From the NCBI GenBank assembly GCA_035606665.1, contig DATNEY010000013.1:62001-126000 (forward strand): a DNA stretch of 64,000 nucleotides, given 5' to 3'. The position numbers were made by a program, and so were the translations under genes. Numbering within the stretch: the stretch's first letter is position 1; each line of letters starts with the position of its first letter. The notes below the pieces were generated by a model. The model ran no database searches. It worked only from the letters and a program-made list of their open reading frames with translations, and was not told the origin of the DNA. Below, piece after piece: positions 16,521-25,077 of the stretch. The DNA is from DASUGC01 sp035606665. Lineage in GTDB: Bacteria; Acidobacteriota; Vicinamibacteria; Vicinamibacterales; SCN-69-37.

Positions 16521-16833
16521 AGCTACTCCTTTTGCACGGTACTTACGCTAACCCTGCGGGTGGCTCACACGGAGGCACGGAGTGATCCTTGCCCTCGGAG
16601 GCACGGAATCGAACACGGCTGCGAGGGTCGTCCGGGCGGCGATGCCGCCCGACGGCCGAAGGCCATCGGGAGGGAGGAGTGAATCAAGAAACGAAAGCGA
16701 CCACGAGCCGTTGAATCCGTCGCTTTCGTTTCTTGATTCACTCCTCCCTCCCGGCCGACCCTCGCATAACCATAAGTGCTCTTCTTCGTGTCTCCGTCTA
16801 CCTCCGTGTCTCCGTGTGAAACGACACGCGAAC
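16521..16833. other. 313-base gap with a large palindromic element
   Basis: No coding sequence is supported. The gap holds GGAGGCACGG-like repeats near 16570-16610, the compound palindrome at 16621-16765, and tandem CTCCGTGT units at 16780-16820 before the LuxE-like gene's stop. Confidence 0.6.
16621..16765. repeat. compound palindromic element (MITE- or REP-like)
   Basis: A perfect inverted repeat of 34 bases (16668-16701 and 16719-16752) with a 17-base loop is nested inside a 10-base outer pair (GCGAGGGTCG at 16621-16630 with CGACCCTCGC at 16756-16765). Two small hairpins (16634-16650 and 16651-16667) fill the left flank. There is no transposase nearby and no long ORF inside. A perfect stem of this size suggests a recent or actively maintained element. 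Confidence 0.8.
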
Positions 16834-17892
16834 CTAGTACACGCCTTCGGTCACCGACGCTTGAAACCGCGAGAACGGACGCACGTTTCTGACGCCGTCC
16901 CACGGATACGCGTCGCACGGCGGTTCGCGCTCGGCTTCGTCGCGCTCGAGGAATCGAGGCATGAAGAACTCCTTCGTGAGGGTCGTGAGACGCACACGCC
17001 CGGTCTGGCCGTAGTCGACGAGTTTCATCGGCCGGTCGGGGTCCACGACCTCGAGCAGCGCCCGCGGCCGGGGCGGGTAATAAATGATGGCGTAGTTGTC
17101 ACGGATGTCGAACGGCTTCCCAACCGCCAGTCCCATCAAGGTATTGCCGTACGTCGGGGCGAAGAAAATGTCGCCGAGGATCTCCTCGCGCACCCAGCGG
17201 TGGAACTGCGGAGTCATCTCGGTGCCGCCGCAGAAGATGCCGCGAATGCCCGCCTTCTGAAGCGAGATCTTCTCCGCCAGGGCCTCGAGCAGTTTCGGCG
17301 TGATGAACATGCATCGAATGGAGTCGTGCGCCTTGAGGAGTGTCAGCGCCTGGTCGATGACGTGGCGTTTGTACGCCTCCATCTGATCCATCTGCCGGGC
17401 CTTGATCAGCTTGATGACCCAGCGCGGATCGAGGTCGACGCAGAATGAAATGCCGCCGCGGTGCTGCGCGAGATGCTCGACAGCCAGCCGCAGGCGACGT
17501 GGGCCCGACGGCCCGACCATCAGCCAGTCGCTGCCCTTGGGAAAGTGCTCGTCCGGCAGCGTGTCGCTGAACATCTCGTAGTCGATGCGGAAGTCATTGA
17601 TATTGATGCGCGACTTCGGCACGCCTGTGGAGCCGCCCGTCTCGAACGTGTAGATCGGGGACGTCGCGAACGCCTTCGGCACCCAGCGCCGCACGGGTCC
17701 GCCGCGCAGCCACTCATCCTCGAAGAAACCGAAGCGATCGAGATCCTGGTACGTCTGGATCTCCTTGCGCGGATCCCAGTCGATCGTCTTCGCGAAATCG
17801 AGCCAGAACGGCGTGCCGGTCTCGGGATTGAAGTGCCACTGCACGATCTCTCGAACGTGCGCGTCGAGCGCGTCTGCCGATTGCGGTGACAT
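16834..17892 (-). CDS. LuxE-like acyl-protein synthetase / adenylate-forming enzyme
   Basis: A 352-residue soluble protein. YTFETGGSTGVPKSR (about 78-92) is the Ser/Thr/Gly loop of adenylate-forming enzymes, in the form seen in LuxE-type acyl-protein synthetases. GIRGIFCGGTEMTPQFHRWVREE, FFAPTYGNTLMG and YGQTGRVRLTTLTKEFFMPRFLERD are the later substrate and adenylate blocks. LuxE activates a fatty acid as acyl-AMP and passes it to a reductase. The gene diverges from a LuxC-like reductase with about 170 bases between the starts, so the two may act together. No luxA, luxB or luxD is present, so light production is not implied. Exact substrate unknown. Confidence 0.78.
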   Translation of the reverse strand: MSPQSADALDAHVREIVQWHFNPETGTPFWLDFAKTIDWDPRKEIQTYQDLDRFGFFEDEWLRGGPVRRWVPKAFATSPIYTFETGGSTGVPKSRININDFRIDYEMFSDTLPDEHFPKGSDWLMVGPSGPRRLRLAVEHLAQHRGGISFCVDLDPRWVIKLIKARQMDQMEAYKRHVIDQALTLLKAHDSIRCMFITPKLLEALAEKISLQKAGIRGIFCGGTEMTPQFHRWVREEILGDIFFAPTYGNTLMGLAVGKPFDIRDNYAIIYYPPRPRALLEVVDPDRPMKLVDYGQTGRVRLTTLTKEFFMPRFLERDEAEREPPCDAYPWDGVRNVRPFSRFQASVTEGVY

Positions 17893-17939
17893 TGGCCATA
17901 AAGACTATCTCAGAGGGCTTGCCCACCGAAGCCGCGCAC

Positions 17940-18056
17940 GTGAGCGATTGGCGAAGGTGGGTTATCCTGCCGCCCCCCGCAGGAATCGCGGACATCGAGG
18001 ATTCGATGAAGGAGATCCGCGAACGAATGAAGCCGAAACCACCCGGTCAGAATTAG
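17940..18056 (+). CDS. possible 38-residue small protein upstream of the LuxC-like gene
   Basis: A GTG-started frame (VSDWRRWVILPPPAGIADI, then a helical EDSMKEIRERMKPK stretch) ends 8 bases before the LuxC-like start. The protein-like composition of the tail is the only support; no Shine-Dalgarno is visible. It could be a leader peptide or chance. Confidence 0.25.
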   Translation: MSDWRRWVILPPPAGIADIEDSMKEIRERMKPKPPGQN

Positions 18057-18064
18057 ACTGGAGC

Positions 18065-19495
18065 ATGCTTCACATTCCGCTCCTGCGACGAGGCCACCCC
18101 TACCGGAGCCTCGATTTCGCTCACGCGCCGCATTGCGCCACCGGCAAGCCCTTTGTCGAGATCAGCCACGCGAACGCGGGCCTGATCCGCCGCGATCTGT
18201 TGCAGCAGGACTCCATGCGTGAGGCCCTGCTGGCGATACCGGCGTCGCGACTGATCGAAATGACGGCTGCCGCGGCGCCGATTTTCCTCAACGACACCCT
18301 GCCGCTCGGCGAGACCAGCCAGCGCCCCGACGACTACGTCCAGCAGCTCTCGGCAACCACAGGGATGCCTCACGCCATGGTGCGGCGCAACATGCAGCGC
18401 GTGGCGTCGGTCATGACCAACATCGGCGACATCGTCAGGGGATTGACGCGGGGGCTCGACCTCGCGGTGATCGATCGCGGATACAGCATCGACAACGGCA
18501 AACCGGTCAGCTTCTTTCCGAAATCGCGAGCCCTCGGCGTGGTGCTGCCGAGCAACTCGCCCGGCGTGCACGGATTGTGGATTCCTGCGATTGCGATGAA
18601 AATGCCGCTCGTCCTGCGACCAGGCAGCGCCGAGCCGTGGACGCCCTTCCGCATCATTCAGGCGCTCATGAAGGCCGGCGTTCCTGCCGACGCGTTCAGT
18701 TACCTGCCAAGCGACCACGCCGGCGCGGGAGAAATCGTCCGCCGGTGCGGCCGGAGCATGTTCTTCGGCGACGTCGGAGCGGTCGGCGCCTTCGCCGGCG
18801 ATCCGCGCATCGAGCTCCACGGACCCGGCTACAGCAAGGTCCTGCTCGGACCGGACCGCGCGGCCGACTGGCGGCCGTCGCTCGCGCTGATCGCGAAGTC
18901 CATCGCCGACAACGGCGGGCGGTCGTGCGTCAACGCCTCTGGAGTCTGGACTCCCGCCAACGGACGCGACCTTGCCGACGCGCTCGCATCGCGTCTCTCC
19001 TCGATCGTGCCTCGTCCGGCGGATGATCCTGCCGCCGAGATCGCGCCGTTCGTGAACTGCAGTGTGGCGCATCACATCAACAACCAGATCGACGCGGGCC
19101 TGGCCGAGCCGGGCGCCGAAGACATGAGTGCTCGGTACCGAAAGGGCCCGCGACTGGTCGAGCTCAACGGCAGCACTTACCTGCTTCCCACGATCGTCCA
19201 CTGCACGTCGTCGTCGCATCCACTTGCGAACCGCGAGTTCCTGTTTCCGTTTGCCTCGGTCGTCGACATCGCGGCTGCCGAAGTGCCGGCACTGCCCGCC
19301 GCCCTCGGACCAACGCTGTCGATGACCGCACTCACGGACGACGCGCAACTCATCGAGCGGCTGCTGCAGTCGGAACTGGTGGGCCGCCTCAACATCGGCG
19401 CGATTCAGACGAACACCATCGTCTGGGATCAGCCGCACGAGGGGAATCTGTTCGAGCACCTGTACGCACGACGAGCGTTTCAGCGTGCCGGGTAG
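18065..19495 (+). CDS. LuxC-like acyl reductase / aldehyde dehydrogenase superfamily
   Basis: A 476-residue soluble protein of the aldehyde dehydrogenase superfamily, LuxC-like. ALGVVLPSNSPGVHGLWIPAIAMKMPLVLRPG is the nucleotide-binding strand and loop typical of acyl-CoA and fatty acyl reductases. The catalytic Cys is in GGRSCVNASG (near 288). AIQTNTIVWDQPHEGNLFEHL is the C-terminal closing segment. LuxC reduces enzyme-bound acyl groups to aldehyde with NADPH. The LuxE-like gene is divergent, 172 bases away. TAGACT lies 5 bases before the ATG, so transcription may start at or next to the start codon. The glycosyltransferase follows after a 57-base repeat-filled gap. Confidence 0.8.
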   Translation: MLHIPLLRRGHPYRSLDFAHAPHCATGKPFVEISHANAGLIRRDLLQQDSMREALLAIPASRLIEMTAAAAPIFLNDTLPLGETSQRPDDYVQQLSATTGMPHAMVRRNMQRVASVMTNIGDIVRGLTRGLDLAVIDRGYSIDNGKPVSFFPKSRALGVVLPSNSPGVHGLWIPAIAMKMPLVLRPGSAEPWTPFRIIQALMKAGVPADAFSYLPSDHAGAGEIVRRCGRSMFFGDVGAVGAFAGDPRIELHGPGYSKVLLGPDRAADWRPSLALIAKSIADNGGRSCVNASGVWTPANGRDLADALASRLSSIVPRPADDPAAEIAPFVNCSVAHHINNQIDAGLAEPGAEDMSARYRKGPRLVELNGSTYLLPTIVHCTSSSHPLANREFLFPFASVVDIAAAEVPALPAALGPTLSMTALTDDAQLIERLLQSELVGRLNIGAIQTNTIVWDQPHEGNLFEHLYARRAFQRAG

Positions 19496-19497
19496 GA

Positions 19498-19552
19498 GAA
19501 CCGGGAACCCCGAGGCGAACCTGGCACCCGGCACCTTGAACCCTGAACCGAC
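19498..19552. repeat. heptad repeat (GGTGCCG/GGTTCAA type)
   Basis: On the minus strand the gap before the glycosyltransferase reads GGTTCAG, GGTTCAA, GGTGCCG, GGTGCCA, GGTTCGC: a clean period of seven with varying last bases. Related to 2626-2681. Confidence 0.7.
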
Positions 19553-20860
19553 ATGCGCCTTCTATATCTAACCGCCGGCGCCGCTGAAATGTACTGCGGC
19601 AGCTGCCTGCGCGACAACGCGCTCGCATCTGCTCTGCTGGCGCGCGGCCACGACGTACTACTGGCGCCGGTCTACACGCCGACGACGACCGACGAGAAGA
19701 ACGTCAGCGATTCGCACGTTCTCTTCGGCGGCGTCAGCGTGTACCTCGAACAGCACATGGCGTTCTTCAGACACACACCGGCGCTGCTCGACCGCCTGTG
19801 GGATTCGAATGCCGTGCTCAAGCTGGCGTCGAAGCGGCAGATCAAAGTGGACCCCGCGGCCCTTGGCGAGATGACGGTCTCGATGCTCCAGGGACCGCGA
19901 GGCCACCAGCGAAAAGAGATCGAGAAGATGCTGCGCTGGCTGGGGGAACTGCCGCGCTTCGACGCCATCAGTCTGCCGTTCACGCTGCTCATCGGCCTCG
20001 CCAAACCCCTGCGTGACGCGCTGAAGGCGCCGATCGTCTGCACGCTTCAGGGCGAGGATCTGTTTCTCGATCAACTGCCGGAGCCATGGAAGACGCAGTC
20101 GATCGATCTGATTCGCAGGTCGATCGCGGACGTCGACGTCTTCATCTCGGTGAGCGAGTACTACGTGGACGTGATGTCGCGGTACCTCTCGATTCCACGA
20201 GATCGAATCCGGGTCGTGCCGCTCGGCATCAACATGAATGGGCACGCGCCGCAGGCTGCGAGGACCACGCCGCCATACACCGTAGGATTCTTCGGCCGCA
20301 TCGCACCGGAGAAAGGCCTCCACGTGCTGACGGAAGCCTACCGGCGTCTGCGCGCGCGGCCGGGCGTACCGGCGACGCGGCTCGTCGCGGCGGGGTACAT
20401 GCTGAACGAGCACCGCGCCTACTTCGCCGGCATCGAACGCAACCTCCAGGACTGGGGCCTTGCCGGCGAGTTCCAGTACGCCGGCGCGCCAGATCGCGCC
20501 GGAAAGATTGCGCTCCTCCAGTCGATGGACGTGTTCTCGATGCCGGCCACGTACGCCGAGCCGAAGGGCTTCACGCTCCTCGAAGCCATGGCCAACGGAG
20601 TACCGATCGTCCAGCCCGGCCACGGCGCGTTTTCGGAGATCGTCCACGCGACCGGCGGCGGCATTCTCGTGAAGCCGGGCGATCCCGATGCGATCGCGGA
20701 CAATCTGTTCGCGCTGCTGACGGATCGCGAGCGCGCCGCCGCTCTCGGCCGCGCCGGCGCCGAGGGCGTTCGCCGGCATTACTCGGTGGAGGTCATGGCG
20801 GCTCGTGCGGAAACGGTGTACTCCGAAGTCCAAGGTTCGAAGTCCGAAGTGCGAAGCTGA
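19553..20860 (+). CDS. glycosyltransferase family 4 protein
   Basis: A 435-residue cytoplasmic GT-B glycosyltransferase. The N-terminal acceptor domain starts MRLLYLTAGAAEMYCGSCLRDNAL. The donor domain has TVGFFGRIAPEKGLHVLTEAYRR (about 245-267) and the E-x7-E motif in AEPKGFTLLEAMANG (near 336-344), the nucleotide-sugar site of family 4. It likely adds a hexose in envelope glycan or glycolipid synthesis; donor and acceptor are unknown. Its stop codon overlaps the ATG of the following ABC ATPase, so glycan synthesis and an exporter are translationally coupled. The final residues (VQGSKSEVRS) are encoded by an AAGTTCG-type heptad repeat. Confidence 0.9.
   Translation: MRLLYLTAGAAEMYCGSCLRDNALASALLARGHDVLLAPVYTPTTTDEKNVSDSHVLFGGVSVYLEQHMAFFRHTPALLDRLWDSNAVLKLASKRQIKVDPAALGEMTVSMLQGPRGHQRKEIEKMLRWLGELPRFDAISLPFTLLIGLAKPLRDALKAPIVCTLQGEDLFLDQLPEPWKTQSIDLIRRSIADVDVFISVSEYYVDVMSRYLSIPRDRIRVVPLGINMNGHAPQAARTTPPYTVGFFGRIAPEKGLHVLTEAYRRLRARPGVPATRLVAAGYMLNEHRAYFAGIERNLQDWGLAGEFQYAGAPDRAGKIALLQSMDVFSMPATYAEPKGFTLLEAMANGVPIVQPGHGAFSEIVHATGGGILVKPGDPDAIADNLFALLTDRERAAALGRAGAEGVRRHYSVEVMAARAETVYSEVQGSKSEVRS
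20823..20857. repeat. heptad repeat (AAGTTCG type) at the glycosyltransferase 3' end
   Basis: Units CGAAGTC, CAAGGTT, CGAAGTC, CGAAGTG, CGAAGC encode the protein's last residues and run to the start of the next gene. Confidence 0.6.
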
Positions 20861-21534
20861 TGCTGATTGCCTCTTCTCTCTCCAAGCAGTACCCAACGCC
20901 GGGCGGATCGCTGTCCGTTCTGGACGACGTATCGCTCCAGATCGATCGGGGCGACTCGGTGGCCATCATGGGCCCATCGGGGTGCGGCAAGAGCACGCTC
21001 CTCTACATGCTTGGTGCGCTGGAGCCGCCGACGTCGGGGACGGTGACGCTGGACGGTACGAACCCGTACACGCTCGGCGAGCGCGAACAGGCGTCGTTCC
21101 GGGGAACCTCCATCGGATTCGTGTTTCAGGATCACCTGCTCCTGCCGCAGTTGTCGGCGCTCGACAACGTCCTCGCACCCACGCTGGTGGCGCCCGCGGC
21201 GGGCCGTGGGACGTTCGAATCCCGCGCGCGCGACCTGCTGAACTCCGTGGGACTCGGCAACCGGCTCGATCACCGCCCCGGCGAACTCTCAGGCGGCGAG
21301 CGCCAGCGAGTGGCGATCGCACGCGCGCTCGTCCGGCAGCCCGCGCTCGTCCTCTGCGACGAACCGACGGGCAATCTCGATCGCGCCTCGGCCGACTCGG
21401 TCGCCGATCTTCTCGCGGGTCTCACCCGCGACGCGCGCGTCATGCTCGTAGTCGTTACGCACAGTCCGGCGCTGGCCGCCCGATTCGGGCGGCGGTACGA
21501 AGTGAACGATCGACGGCTCAACCCGGCCGCGTGA
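20860..21534 (+). CDS. ABC transporter ATP-binding protein, LolD/MacB type
   Basis: A 224-residue ABC ATPase. Walker A is GPSGCGKST (about 39-47), Q-loop FVFQDHLLLPQL, signature LSGGERQRVAIARAL, Walker B LVLCDEPTGNLD and H-loop VVVTHS. The YTLGEREQASFRGTSIGFVFQDH layout is that of LolD/FtsE/MacB ATPases, which drive lipoprotein release or periplasmic substrate extrusion rather than passage through the membrane. The ATG shares an A with the preceding stop; the permease starts 1 base after its stop. The three genes from 19553 form an operon. Confidence 0.93.
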   Translation: MLIASSLSKQYPTPGGSLSVLDDVSLQIDRGDSVAIMGPSGCGKSTLLYMLGALEPPTSGTVTLDGTNPYTLGEREQASFRGTSIGFVFQDHLLLPQLSALDNVLAPTLVAPAAGRGTFESRARDLLNSVGLGNRLDHRPGELSGGERQRVAIARALVRQPALVLCDEPTGNLDRASADSVADLLAGLTRDARVMLVVVTHSPALAARFGRRYEVNDRRLNPAA

Positions 21535-21535
21535 C

Positions 21536-24500
21536 ATGACGTTCACCCAGCTCGCGCTTGCCAGCGTCCGCCACTACGGGCGGCCGCATCTCGCTGTCGC
21601 TCTTGGCATCGCGGGCGCGGTCACCGTGCTGGCCGGCTCGCTGCTCGTCGGCGCCTCGGTCCGGGATAGCCTGGCTGCTCTCGCCGCGAGCCGCATAGGC
21701 CACACCTCAGTCGTCGTCACGGCCGACTATCCGTTCACCGACCAACTCGCGGACCGTGTTGCGGCGTCGACGTCATCTAGCGTGGCGCCGCTGCTCACGC
21801 TCGGCGGTGTCGTGCGCCACGAATCAACGTCGCGCCGCGCCGGCAACGTCAGTGTCTACGGAGTGGACCGGCGGTTTTTCGAGTTTCACGGCGTCCAGGT
21901 CGCAGCTCCGGGCAATTCCGACGTGCTTCTCAGCCAGGACCTTGCCGCCGAAATCGGCGCGGCCACGGGCGACCCGGTCATGGTGCGTGTGCCACGTGTG
22001 ACTGACATCCCGCTTGATTCGCTTCATGGGCGCAAAGACGATGTGGGACGGTCGATTCGGCTGAGAACGAGCGGGATCCTGGCCGGCGACGCCATGGGTG
22101 AATTCTCGCTGTCGCCGAGCCAGGGCCCTGTGCGCGCGGTGTTTATTGCACTGTCACGGCTTCAGCGCGACCTCGGACTCAACGAACGCGTCAACGCATT
22201 GCTCATTGGTTCCCGTGGCGGCGATGCGCGGCCTGACGCCGCGCGGATCCGGGCCGGCGTTGTCGCCGAGGCAAAGGCGTCGGATCTCGGGCTGCGCCGC
22301 GAGATCCTGCCGTCTGCCAACACGCTGATTGTCGAATCCGCCGCCGGCCTCATCAGCGATGCGCTCGCGGCAAAGATCACTGGAGCCGCGGCGGCGCAGA
22401 AACGCGCGGCAACTCCCGTACTCACCTGGCTGGCCAACCGGCTCACGGTCGGTTCGAAGACGGTGCCGTACTCGCTGGTCTCCGCTTTGGGAGAGGGCGC
22501 AGCCGGTGATCCACGACTGGCCGGGCTGTTGAACGCGGCTCCGGCGGCGTCGCCGCCGATCGTGCTGAATGAATGGGCCGCGCGCGATCTCGGCGCGGCG
22601 CCGGGCCAGTCCCTCGAACTCGAACACCTCCGATGGGCGGACGAGGGGCGGCTCGTGACCGAACGCACGACCTTCATCGTCGCGGGCGTCATACCGATGG
22701 CTGGGCTCGCGACCGACCGTCGGCTCGCGCCGGATTATCCCGGCATCACGTCCGCGGCTTCGTTTGCGGACTGGGATCCTCCGTTCCCAATCGACCTCAG
22801 CCTCGTCCGCAAACAAGATGAGGACTACTGGCATCAGTACCGAACCGCGCCAAAGGCCTTCATCCGGCTCGACACGGGTCAGTCCCTCTGGCGGACCAGG
22901 CACGGCCAGATCACGTCGATTCGCATTGACGGGACCGATCAGCTTGCGCTTGATGGGCTCGCAGACGCTACCGGACCCATTCGCGTCGTCGATGTCCGCG
23001 CGCAGAACCTCGCGGCTTCCGCCGGGGCAACAGACTTCGGCGCGTATTTTTCGTACTTCAGCTTTTTCCTGATGGTGTCCGCGCTGCTGCTTGCAGCGTT
23101 GTTCTTCAGGCTCGCTGTTGAACAAAGACTGCCTGAAATCGGTGTGCTTCGGGCCGCCGGCTTCCCGGTCGCGGCGGTGCGGCGAGCCCTGTTGATTGAA
23201 GGCGCGATAGTCACCGCCGCGGGCGCAGTCGCCGGCGTCGTGCTTGCGATTGCATGGGCGCGGCTCATGGTGCTCGCGCTCACGACGGTGTGGATCGGCG
23301 CGGTCGGGACAACACGCCTGTCGCTCCACGTCGATCCGATCTCACTCGGCATCGGTGCGTTGTCCGCAAGCCTGGCAGCAATCCTCTCGCTGGTTGTCAG
23401 CGTCCGCGCGCTCAGTCGATCCTCGCCGCGCGCGCAGATCGCTGGCGGTCTGCCGGCGCCCGGTGTGTCCTCGACTTCGCGCGCGCGGTGGCTCACGATC
23501 GCCGCAGTCGCCGGTGCGATAGCGATGTCCGCGACCGGCGCGGCGGGAGTCATACCCGCGGCCGGTGGCTTCTTCGCAGCAGGCGCGCTCATGCTCATCG
23601 GCGGTCTGGGTGCGCTGCGCCTGTGGCTTGGCGGATCCCGGCGCCGCCAGACGGCCACGACCTCACTGCGATCGATCGGCGGTCTCGGTCTTCGAAACGC
23701 CGCCTGGCGTCCGGGCCGCAGCCTGACAGCCGCTGGTCTGGTGGCTTCGGCTGTCTTTCTCATTGTGTCCGTGGATTCCTTCAGAAAGACGGCCGGGGCG
23801 GCGACCGGGACGCAATCAGGCACGGGCGGGTTCGCCCTCATCGCCGAAACCGAGCTGCCAATCGTTCACGACCTGGCAACAGCTGATGGCCTTCGCGAGG
23901 CTGGAGTCACGCTGACGGCCGGCGTCACGATCCAGCCTCTGCGTCTGAGGCCGGGCGACGACACGAGTTGCTTGAACCTCTATCAACCCAAGCAGCCGCG
24001 GGTGGCTGGCGTTCCGGATCGCTTCATCAAGGAGAACCGTTTCCGGTTTGCGTCGGTGATCGGTACGGCAAGCACAGATCAGCGCGGCAACCCATGGACG
24101 CTCCTGGGTCCGGTCGACGCCAGCGGACGCGTCCCGGCAATCGTCGATCAGACTTCACTGCAGTATGTGCTGCACGCGGGTGTCGGCGACGTCGTCACGA
24201 TCGATGCCGACTCATCACGTCCGATCGAACTCATCATCGTCGCGTCGCTCGATGATTCGGTACTGCAGGGAGAGATCCTCGTCGGCGACCAGGCATTCCG
24301 TCAGGTGTTTCCGGACGTCGCCGGCTACCGTGCGTTTCTGATCGCCGCCGAGGGCGACGCCCCCACGATCGACTCCGTCGCTGCCGGCCTCGAAGAGTCG
24401 CTGCAGGAGTTTGGATTTGACGCTCAGTCGGCGCCGGCAAGACTCGAGTCTTTCCATCGTGTTGAGAACACATATCTGTCGACGTTCCAGGCGCTTGGCG

Positions 24501-24847
24501 GGCTTGGTCTCGTGCTCGGCTGTCTGGGGCTCATCGCGGTTGTCGGGCGCAACGTTTTCGAGCGCCGGCGCGAACTCGCGTTGCTTGGCGCCGCTGGTTA
24601 CACCGGCCGCGATCTACAACATGTAGTCGCGATCGAGCACATCGCAATCGTGGCAGCGGGTCTTGCGATCGGTCTTGCGGCCGCTGCGCTTGCAATTGCA
24701 CCGATCGTAATTGCACGAAACGGCGCTGCGCCGTGGCGCGCGGCGATCTGGATTGTGCCCGTGGCTGTCGCCGGTTGTGGCGCAGCGTGGGCCGCGACAC
24801 GAAGCCTTCGGCAGCTGCCACTTCTGTCATCGCTTCGCAGCGAATGA
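21536..24847 (+). CDS. large FtsX/LolE-type ABC permease
   Basis: An 1103-residue permease, far longer than LolE or MacB (about 400-650). An N-terminal helix (about 18-38) precedes a very large periplasmic domain to about 500. An FtsX three-helix block follows (AYFSYFSFFLMVSALLLAAL to LRAAGFPVAAVRRALLIEG, about 505-630), then further helices, a second periplasmic region (about 765-970) and a final FtsX block (about 985-1095, with RRELALLGAAGYTGRD). It partners the LolD-type ATPase upstream. A mechanotransmission role, moving a lipid-linked or surface product in the periplasm, is inferred from fold and from the coupled glycosyltransferase. Confidence 0.88.
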   Translation: MTFTQLALASVRHYGRPHLAVALGIAGAVTVLAGSLLVGASVRDSLAALAASRIGHTSVVVTADYPFTDQLADRVAASTSSSVAPLLTLGGVVRHESTSRRAGNVSVYGVDRRFFEFHGVQVAAPGNSDVLLSQDLAAEIGAATGDPVMVRVPRVTDIPLDSLHGRKDDVGRSIRLRTSGILAGDAMGEFSLSPSQGPVRAVFIALSRLQRDLGLNERVNALLIGSRGGDARPDAARIRAGVVAEAKASDLGLRREILPSANTLIVESAAGLISDALAAKITGAAAAQKRAATPVLTWLANRLTVGSKTVPYSLVSALGEGAAGDPRLAGLLNAAPAASPPIVLNEWAARDLGAAPGQSLELEHLRWADEGRLVTERTTFIVAGVIPMAGLATDRRLAPDYPGITSAASFADWDPPFPIDLSLVRKQDEDYWHQYRTAPKAFIRLDTGQSLWRTRHGQITSIRIDGTDQLALDGLADATGPIRVVDVRAQNLAASAGATDFGAYFSYFSFFLMVSALLLAALFFRLAVEQRLPEIGVLRAAGFPVAAVRRALLIEGAIVTAAGAVAGVVLAIAWARLMVLALTTVWIGAVGTTRLSLHVDPISLGIGALSASLAAILSLVVSVRALSRSSPRAQIAGGLPAPGVSSTSRARWLTIAAVAGAIAMSATGAAGVIPAAGGFFAAGALMLIGGLGALRLWLGGSRRRQTATTSLRSIGGLGLRNAAWRPGRSLTAAGLVASAVFLIVSVDSFRKTAGAATGTQSGTGGFALIAETELPIVHDLATADGLREAGVTLTAGVTIQPLRLRPGDDTSCLNLYQPKQPRVAGVPDRFIKENRFRFASVIGTASTDQRGNPWTLLGPVDASGRVPAIVDQTSLQYVLHAGVGDVVTIDADSSRPIELIIVASLDDSVLQGEILVGDQAFRQVFPDVAGYRAFLIAAEGDAPTIDSVAAGLEESLQEFGFDAQSAPARLESFHRVENTYLSTFQALGGLGLVLGCLGLIAVVGRNVFERRRELALLGAAGYTGRDLQHVVAIEHIAIVAAGLAIGLAAAALAIAPIVIARNGAAPWRAAIWIVPVAVAGCGAAWAATRSLRQLPLLSSLRSE

Positions 24848-25007
24848 TGCCTTTGGGTCTTTTTGCCCGGCCACCCCGAACATAAATTCCGGCAAATAGC
24901 TGATTAGTTGCCGCAGTTCTGTAAGTCAATACTGAAAGCCCGCGCTGTCACGCTGTATGTCCCAGCAAATGCAAGGGTTGCGGTGCGCGGCGCGCGCACT
25001 CGATTCC

Positions 25008-25023
25008 TGGCACGCTCCTGGCT
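25008..25023 (+). promoter_or_regulatory. sigma-54 type promoter of the PEP-CTERM gene
   Basis: TGGCACG (consensus -24) and TGGCT (one base from TTGCW, -12) are correctly spaced, with the GG and GC dinucleotides 10 bases apart. Transcription would start near 25035, about 43 bases before the GTG start. PEP-CTERM genes in other bacteria are known to depend on sigma-54 with the PrsK/PrsR system. Confidence 0.65.
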
Positions 25024-25077
25024 ATTTAGACCCTCGTTCGGACCTATGGCGGTCCACCAATGCGAGGAGACGCGAGC

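Noticed and set aside
14568..16682. A 704-codon open frame opposite the S9 peptidase
   Set aside because: It is antisense to a clear peptidase with all catalytic motifs; its Arg/Val-rich composition is what high-GC antisense frames give.
16834..19495. A bioluminescence (lux) operon
   Set aside because: Only LuxC- and LuxE-like genes are present; luciferase subunits and the transferase are absent.
20086..20859. A longer N-terminus for the LolD-type ATPase
   Set aside because: The extra 258 residues are Arg-rich shadow of the glycosyltransferase; the ATPase domain starts at ATG 20860.
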